This document shows positions 5,644 through 6,983 of a stretch of DNA of 6,983 bases, in pieces (positions within the stretch are counted from its first letter, which is position 1; the number at the start of each line of letters is the position of its first letter). This stretch comes from an uncultured Elusimicrobium sp. GTDB lineage: Bacteria; Elusimicrobiota; Elusimicrobia; Elusimicrobiales; Elusimicrobiaceae. The translations under genes were made by a program, and so were the position numbers. The notes under the pieces were generated by a model. That model was not told the origin of the DNA. It did no database searches and saw nothing but the letters and a program-made list of their open reading frames with translations. The DNA is taken from positions 1 through 6,983 of the forward strand of contig CADAFA010000044.1 of NCBI GenBank assembly GCA_902787065.1. Direction: 5' to 3'.

Positions 5644-6180
5644 TTATCTTTTACTAAACTCACATCCACAGTAATTTTGAATGTATAAATTTAATTGCTT
5701 GGCAATTTTTAAACCCTCTTGTTCGCCGGAATTTTTACGCCAATTTGTAAAATCATAAGCGATATCAAATTCTTTTTGTGCAATTTCTGCGGCAGTATTT
5801 ACACTTTCCAAATCTTTGTAGCGGGAAATACCTAAGACGGAACTAAACTCCGTAAAGCCGTTTTCTTTTGCATATTTTGCTGCTTGTCTTAGACGGTATA
5901 AAAAGCATCTTTTGCAACGCGCGCCGCGCTCAGGCTCACTCTCAAAACCTTCGGCAACGGCTTTAAACCATACTTCATGGTTATAAGGGAGTTCAATAAA
6001 ATTTATGCCGAAATGTTCACATACTTTTTTGTTTGCATTTAATCGTTTTTGATATTCTTCCTCGGGTGCAATATTTGGGTTAAAAAACAAAACGGAAAAC
6101 TTTTTGCCTTCCTTGGCAAGTTTTTTAATTACGCCTGCGCTGCAAGGCGCGCAACAAGATAATAAAAGCAAATTTCCCAT
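5644..6180 (-). CDS. queH: Epoxyqueuosine reductase QueH
   Basis: QueH performs the last step of queuosine synthesis, reducing epoxyqueuosine to queuosine at the wobble position of tRNAs with GUN anticodons. It is a non-orthologous replacement of QueG. The 178-aa protein carries the DUF208/QueH signatures: LLSCCAPCS (6-14) with adjacent C9-C10 and C13, the FNPNIAPEEEY motif (33-43), GARCKRCFLYRL (86-97) with C89 and C92, and the terminal YCGC (170-173). These cysteines match those that bind the Fe-S cluster or act in catalysis in the family. The usual S-P-Y-K-D-type motif appears here as SRYKD. The ATG at 6178-6180 gives the normal QueH N-terminus, but no Shine-Dalgarno precedes it. It converges with the pilin gene and diverges from the radical SAM gene. 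No other queuosine gene is in the window. Confidence 0.93.
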   Translation of the reverse strand: MGNLLLLSCCAPCSAGVIKKLAKEGKKFSVLFFNPNIAPEEEYQKRLNANKKVCEHFGINFIELPYNHEVWFKAVAEGFESEPERGARCKRCFLYRLRQAAKYAKENGFTEFSSVLGISRYKDLESVNTAAEIAQKEFDIAYDFTNWRKNSGEQEGLKIAKQLNLYIQNYCGCEFSKR

Positions 6181-6239
6181 ACTTAATTATATCAATTAAA
6201 TTGTATAATTTATGTAGGAGTATGAGATTTTTATTTAAT
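6181..6239. promoter_or_regulatory. AT-rich divergent promoter region between queH and the radical SAM gene
   Basis: This AT-rich stretch holds a TATAAT on the minus strand (6191-6186), only 5 nt before the queH ATG, and a TATAAT on the plus strand (6204-6209) pointing to the radical SAM gene. Neither has a good -35 hexamer. In sequence this AT-rich, each could be chance, so the call is tentative. Confidence 0.3.
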
Positions 6240-6354
6240 AACCCCACCCCCAGCCCCTCCGCCTTTCTTACGAAAGGGGAGGGGAGTAAAAGGAGTATTT
6301 CTTCTAATTCCTCGCCCCTTTGCTTGCAAAGGCGGAGAGGTTAGGAGTGGGGTT
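6240..6354. repeat. Imperfect palindrome of about 115 bp, C/G-rich, MITE-like
   Basis: The outer arms are AACCCCAC (6240-6247) and GTGGGGTT (6347-6354). They continue inwards as 6248-6266 against 6328-6346 with 15 of 19 positions complementary, ending in CTCCGCCTTT/AAAGGCGGAG. Each arm also folds alone: 6254-6266 with 6273-6284 (12 bp, one bulged G, loop CTTACG) and 6310-6321 with 6328-6340 (loop GCTTGC). The two loops are similar. The element can therefore exist as one long hairpin or as two side-by-side hairpins. It holds no ORF and lies 19 bp before the radical SAM start. The architecture matches the palindrome upstream of the pilin gene, although the sequence differs. Confidence 0.7.
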
Positions 6355-6373
6355 GCAAAATAAAGGTTACAAT

Positions 6374-6983
6374 ATGACAATAGTTTATCAATTTAAAGAT
6401 TCTCTATATATTAATTTGACTAACCGCTGCCCTAATGCTTGTGTGTTTTGCGCAAAAAGCAAAGGCAGCAAAATGTTCCATAATTATAATTTAGATTTAG
6501 ATGGCAAAGAGCCAAATGCAAGCGAAGTTTTAGCGGAAATTGATAAACAAATTTCCGCCGGTTTTACACCTAAAGAAATTATTTTTTGCGGTTATGGGGA
6601 GCCTACTATGGCACTCCCCGTTTTGCTTGAAGTTGCCAAAAATTTGAAAGCAAAATATCCTTATTCTTTACGTCTTAATACTTTGGGCCTTGGCTCCCTT
6701 GTTTGGGGGCGCGATATCACAAAAGAACTAGCGCCGTATATCGATAAAATAAATATAAGTTTGAATGCTACCGATAATGAAACATGGCTCAAAATCGTAC
6801 GCCCTGCGCCAAAGTATTCGGCAAAATCTTTTGAGGCTATGCAAGATTTTGTGCGCCAAGCTGCAAAAAATATAAAGGAAGTGGCGGTATCTGTCGTCAG
6901 CAATCAGGGTATTGATGAGGAAAAGGCCCGAGCACTTGCCCATAAACTCGGTGCAAAATTTTTTGTGCGGGAGTATTTTGATG
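6374..6983 (+). CDS. TatD-associated-type radical SAM protein, 3' end beyond the window
   Basis: An open frame starts at the ATG at 6374, with AAAGG at 6362-6366 spaced 7 nt before it, and runs without a stop for 203 codons to the window edge. The N-terminus, MTIVYQFKDSLYINLTNRCPNACVFC, carries the radical SAM cysteines C19, C23 and C26 (CxxxCxxC), which hold the [4Fe-4S] cluster that cleaves S-adenosylmethionine. GYGEPT (73-78) is the SAM-binding GGE-type motif. LRLNTLGLGSL and KINISLNATDNETWLKIVRP fit the following barrel strands. The YINLTNRC start and overall pattern recall the radical SAM family found linked to TatD nucleases; the substrate of that family is not known to me. The reading frame is intact to the edge. 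It diverges from queH, and whether tatD follows cannot be seen. Confidence 0.85.
   Translation, partial: MTIVYQFKDSLYINLTNRCPNACVFCAKSKGSKMFHNYNLDLDGKEPNASEVLAEIDKQISAGFTPKEIIFCGYGEPTMALPVLLEVAKNLKAKYPYSLRLNTLGLGSLVWGRDITKELAPYIDKINISLNATDNETWLKIVRPAPKYSAKSFEAMQDFVRQAAKNIKEVAVSVVSNQGIDEEKARALAHKLGAKFFVREYFD

Noticed and set aside
6661..6943. Two overlapping minus-strand open frames at the right edge
   Set aside because: They lie antisense to the radical SAM gene, which has a ribosome-binding site, the CxxxCxxC motif and an uninterrupted frame.

Overview
The window looks like a chromosomal segment of a low-GC, Gram-negative (LPS-making) bacterium. Two things suggest the phylum Elusimicrobiota (Elusimicrobium-like): the short stand-alone type IV pilin-like protein with its characteristic N-terminus, and the codon and base composition. 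This assignment is inference from pattern memory, not a search. A Kdo/LPS-transport operon, a queuosine gene and a radical SAM gene are all ordinary core genes.

Layout. (1) Positions 34-4486 hold one tightly packed plus-strand operon: kdsD (arabinose-5-phosphate isomerase), lptC, lptA, lptB and a CPA1-type K+(Na+)/H+ antiporter. The spacings are 1 bp, a 4-bp overlap, 2 bp and 14 bp. KdsD makes the precursor of Kdo. LptB energises LPS extraction from the inner membrane, and LptC and LptA carry LPS across the periplasm. The operon resembles the E. coli kdsD-kdsC-lptC-lptA-lptB cluster but lacks kdsC. (2) Positions 4487-5125 (639 bp) have no credible protein gene but are densely structured. An extended -10 promoter is followed by a multi-hairpin candidate ncRNA (about 4514-4757) ending in an intrinsic terminator. 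After it come a roughly 97-bp imperfect palindrome bracketed by a 17-bp direct repeat, then a roughly 200-bp imperfect palindrome ending just before the pilin ribosome-binding site. (3) Positions 5126-5632 encode a type IV pilin/pseudopilin-like protein. (4) Positions 5644-6180 on the minus strand encode QueH, the last enzyme of queuosine synthesis, convergent with the pilin. (5) Positions 6181-6373 form a divergent intergenic region with a third long palindrome (6240-6354). (6) From 6374 to the window end runs a truncated radical SAM gene of the TatD-associated type. It lacks a stop codon in the window.

The protein genes are conventional. The most interesting parts are the structured RNA candidate, whose closing helix overlaps its terminator stem, and the three GC-rich palindromes, which look like a family of small non-coding repeats. 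No CRISPR array, tRNA, rRNA, transposase or defence gene was seen.
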